In this document: piece after piece, positions 61,850 to 64,000 of the stretch
Layout: every line of letters starts with the position of its first letter
Position numbering within the stretch: position 1 is the stretch's first letter
NCBI RefSeq assembly: GCF_009741735.1
Contig: NZ_WHOH01000001.1
Location: 186,001-250,000 of the forward strand
Length of the DNA: 64,000 nt
Source: Lentibacillus sp. JNUCC-1
Lineage (GTDB): Bacteria; Bacillota; Bacilli; Bacillales; Amphibacillaceae
Direction: 5' to 3'
Notes under the pieces: model-generated
What the model was told of the DNA's origin: nothing
The model's input: only the letters and a program-made list of their open reading frames with translations
The model's database searches: none
Made by a program: the position numbers and the translations under genes

Positions 61850-64000
61850 CTAGTGAAACATGCCGGATTCTTTGGATTTAGATGCAAGTTTGTCAGTATG
61901 TTTGTTAATGGGTTTTTTCAACCATGTCCCAACAACAATAAATACTGAGCCGAATAAGGATAGGGCTGCAATATCACGCAACGCGCGGTCCCACACGATT
62001 CCCCCAAGCGCTTCACGCATCAGATCGATTGCATACGTAAATGGCAGGAACGGACTGATGACTTGGAAGAATTCCGGCAATAGAACCACCGGATACGTCC
62101 CTCCTGCACCAGCTATTTGTAAGACAAGCATGATGATGACCGCGGCTTTACCGACATCTCCTAAAATCGTGACAACCGTATAAATGATACTGATGAATAT
62201 GATACTGATGAACAATCCAAATAATATAAACCAGGCAGGATGTACCACATCAACATTTAACAGCCAAAGATCCCCTGAGGTTACAATGATTGTCTGAAGA
62301 GCACCAATGGTTAGAAAGGTGAACAGTTTACCAAAATACCGCTCTTTTACCGTATAAAGCGATGGATCATGAACATCTGTTGCGAGTAAAGAAATGAGTA
62401 AAAGCCCACCTACCCAAATGGCAAGCACTGTATAGAATGGTGTCATGCCAGAGCCGTAGTTGGCAATTGGAAAGAGCTCATTTTTATTTAATTGAACAGG
62501 CTCTTCAAAAAAACTGCTTTCTGCTTCAGGGTCGTTTTGCAACAAACTAATAATCTCATTCACATCTGTTTGCCCTTGAACTTCTCTGATTCGATCAGCC
62601 AATTCGTTAATTTTGGTATTGATATATGGATATTCTTTCTTGACCTTTTGCAGCATGTCTTCACCATCTGCAAGGGTACTGTCTGCATTTCCCAATACCG
62701 ACTCCACTTGGGGTATCGTCTTTTGAATATCCTGTAAGATATCTCGTCCTGTTATAAGAGTTGATTTGGCTGAGCGAATATTCTCTTTTACAGCTGGTTG
62801 AATGTCGTTCTTGTATGCCTTTAGAAACTTCCCGATTCGGTTCTCCGTTTTAGCTGAAAGTTCCTGGAGATTGGCTAAAACCTCATCAACTTCATCACGT
62901 TTTTTGGTTACGAATTCATCCAAACTGCGTGTGTTGTTTTGAATTTCCTGCAAGGCTTCTTTCAATGTCGCTACGTCTGCCGCTGCCCGATCCAAAATAG
63001 CCTGAATCTCCTCCTGTGATGGCGTACTTTCAGGCTGCCTATCAGTCTCCCCTGATTCATCTCCTTCTTCGCCAGAGCCCACGCTATTTTGCTGATCATT
63101 TAATTCGCCTAGTCTGTCCAAGGCTTGTTCAACTTCATCCAATTGTGCAATCGCTTCTGTAACCCGCTGATCAATTTGTTTTTTTAATTCTTCCTGTTTG
63201 CTATAATCAATATCCAAACCATTTAAGTCGGAAAGGAAGTCATTGACATCTTTTGCGGTGGTTTGAGCTTTCTCCAGGTCACTTTCAATTTTCGGAGCCA
63301 GTTGATCAAGCTTTTCTTCTGCTTTGTTTAACATAGCAGTTGTGTTGTTAATGGTTTGCAGGCCTTTCCCACTTGCTTGTTTCGCTTCAGGAATACGATT
63401 CTGAACATCATGAATAATTCCTTGAGCTGACCCTGCTTCATCCAAGCCTTCTTCGATCAACTCATAAATTTGAGGAAGTTCTTCCTCCATTGTAAATACA
63501 TAGTCTTCAAAGTTTTTTATATCTGGGAGTTTATCCTCAATCTCAACTCCCAACTCGTTAAACATATCAAAAATGACACCATTCACAGTTGCAATGAACT
63601 GACTGCTCAATTTGTCAACAATGGCCCCTGCACCTTTATCCGTAATTTTAGGAGCGATGGCGTTCAGTTTATCGTTAACATAGTATTCCATTGTAGATTT
63701 TTCCGGTGTGCCACCTACAACCGTTGACAGTTTTTCTGAAAAATCTTCAGGAACAATAATAACTGCAAAATAATCTCCGTATTCAACTTTGTCCATTGCT
63801 GTCTTTCGATTATCAAAATGCCAATTTAGAGAATCATTTTTTTTAAGCGTTTGAACCAGTTCGTCACCTGCATTAATATCACGATCCTGAACTGTTGCGC
63901 CTTGATCTTCATTCACAATGCCAACGGGAATCTGATCTGTGTTGCCATAAGGGTCCCATGAGGCCTTAATGTTAAACCAGGCGTACAGCGACGGGAGAAA
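61850..64000 (-). CDS. YhgE/Pip domain membrane protein (phage infection protein family), partial
   Basis: More than 715 residues; the N-terminus is beyond the right edge, and FLPSLYAWFNIKASWDPYGN just before NEDQGAT at the edge is the conserved start of this family. The extracellular region (to about residue 500 of the visible part) is acidic and coiled-coil rich (KQASGKGLQTINNTTAMLNK...). Five or six C-terminal spans follow (PFYTVLAIWVGGLLLISLLA...) as in ABC-2 type permeases. Relatives include YhgE, Pip and EsaA. A bidirectional terminator lies downstream. Confidence 0.88.
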   Translation of the reverse strand, partial: FLPSLYAWFNIKASWDPYGNTDQIPVGIVNEDQGATVQDRDINAGDELVQTLKKNDSLNWHFDNRKTAMDKVEYGDYFAVIIVPEDFSEKLSTVVGGTPEKSTMEYYVNDKLNAIAPKITDKGAGAIVDKLSSQFIATVNGVIFDMFNELGVEIEDKLPDIKNFEDYVFTMEEELPQIYELIEEGLDEAGSAQGIIHDVQNRIPEAKQASGKGLQTINNTTAMLNKAEEKLDQLAPKIESDLEKAQTTAKDVNDFLSDLNGLDIDYSKQEELKKQIDQRVTEAIAQLDEVEQALDRLGELNDQQNSVGSGEEGDESGETDRQPESTPSQEEIQAILDRAAADVATLKEALQEIQNNTRSLDEFVTKKRDEVDEVLANLQELSAKTENRIGKFLKAYKNDIQPAVKENIRSAKSTLITGRDILQDIQKTIPQVESVLGNADSTLADGEDMLQKVKKEYPYINTKINELADRIREVQGQTDVNEIISLLQNDPEAESSFFEEPVQLNKNELFPIANYGSGMTPFYTVLAIWVGGLLLISLLATDVHDPSLYTVKERYFGKLFTFLTIGALQTIIVTSGDLWLLNVDVVHPAWFILFGLFISIIFISIIYTVVTILGDVGKAAVIIMLVLQIAGAGGTYPVVLLPEFFQVISPFLPFTYAIDLMREALGGIVWDRALRDIAALSLFGSVFIVVGTWLKKPINKHTDKLASKSKESGMFH

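Overview
The window reads as chromosomal DNA of an endospore-forming, low-GC Gram-positive bacterium of the Bacillaceae, most likely a halophilic or halotolerant genus such as Virgibacillus, Lentibacillus or Oceanobacillus (inference from acidic proteins, a betaine-type binding protein and gene families; the genus cannot be proved here). Direct indicators are the spore photoproduct lyase pair splA-splB, strong AGGAGG ribosome sites with frequent TTG/GTG starts, a FadR palindrome before fadH, a PyrR attenuator before codBA, an Fnr box of the Bacillus type, and a BceRS/BceAB-type peptide-antibiotic module.

Layout. 1-10.7 kb is ordinary chromosome: macro-domain protein (partial), MATE pump (frameshifted), small conserved proteins, a PPP-type phosphatase, methyltransferase, fadH, class I FBP aldolase, ferritin, an amino-acid permease with a formamidase-like enzyme. 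10.7-14.6 kb is mobile: an IS605-type tnpB element, then a large noncoding repeat broken by an IS3/IS150 element. 14.7-19.4 kb holds codBA, yjzC, RNase HI and an EamA exporter, followed by an uninterrupted copy of the noncoding repeat. 20-24.6 kb is the Bce-type ABC transporter plus two-component system; 24.8-28.3 kb is the fruRKA operon; then an AGCS symporter and a lipoprotein. 30.6-34 kb is a quinone-oxidoreductase gene split by an IS21 element. 34.2-38.5 kb has an ASCH protein, a betaine-type binding protein and a third repeat copy broken by an IS110 element. 38.6-47.9 kb has a dipeptide-epimerase-like enzyme with an acetyltransferase, a UbiA prenyltransferase, a DASS transporter split by a second tnpB element, an M20 amidohydrolase, a NUDIX-GNAT fusion and a membrane protein. 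48.1-51.05 kb is a five-gene operon (two DUF2249, a multispan membrane protein, DUF59, HemQ) behind overlapping Fnr and Fur boxes. 51.1-56.5 kb has an M20 carbamoylase-like hydrolase, a gluconate-dehydrogenase-like pair and splAB. 56.6-59.8 kb has a vWA protein divergent from an HTH protein that is split by a third, different tnpB element, then a tiny putative type I toxin with an antisense RNA. The window ends with a GNAT, pepT and a partial YhgE/Pip protein.

Two themes stand out. First, layered noncoding repeats: ~600-bp elements with matching ends, long GC-rich hairpins and an internal array with 20-21-bp period; small paired hairpins whose stems covary; and a hairpin shared by three convergent gene junctions. 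Second, six genes are each broken by one missing base in a short homopolymer, which looks more like sequencing undercalls than gene death.
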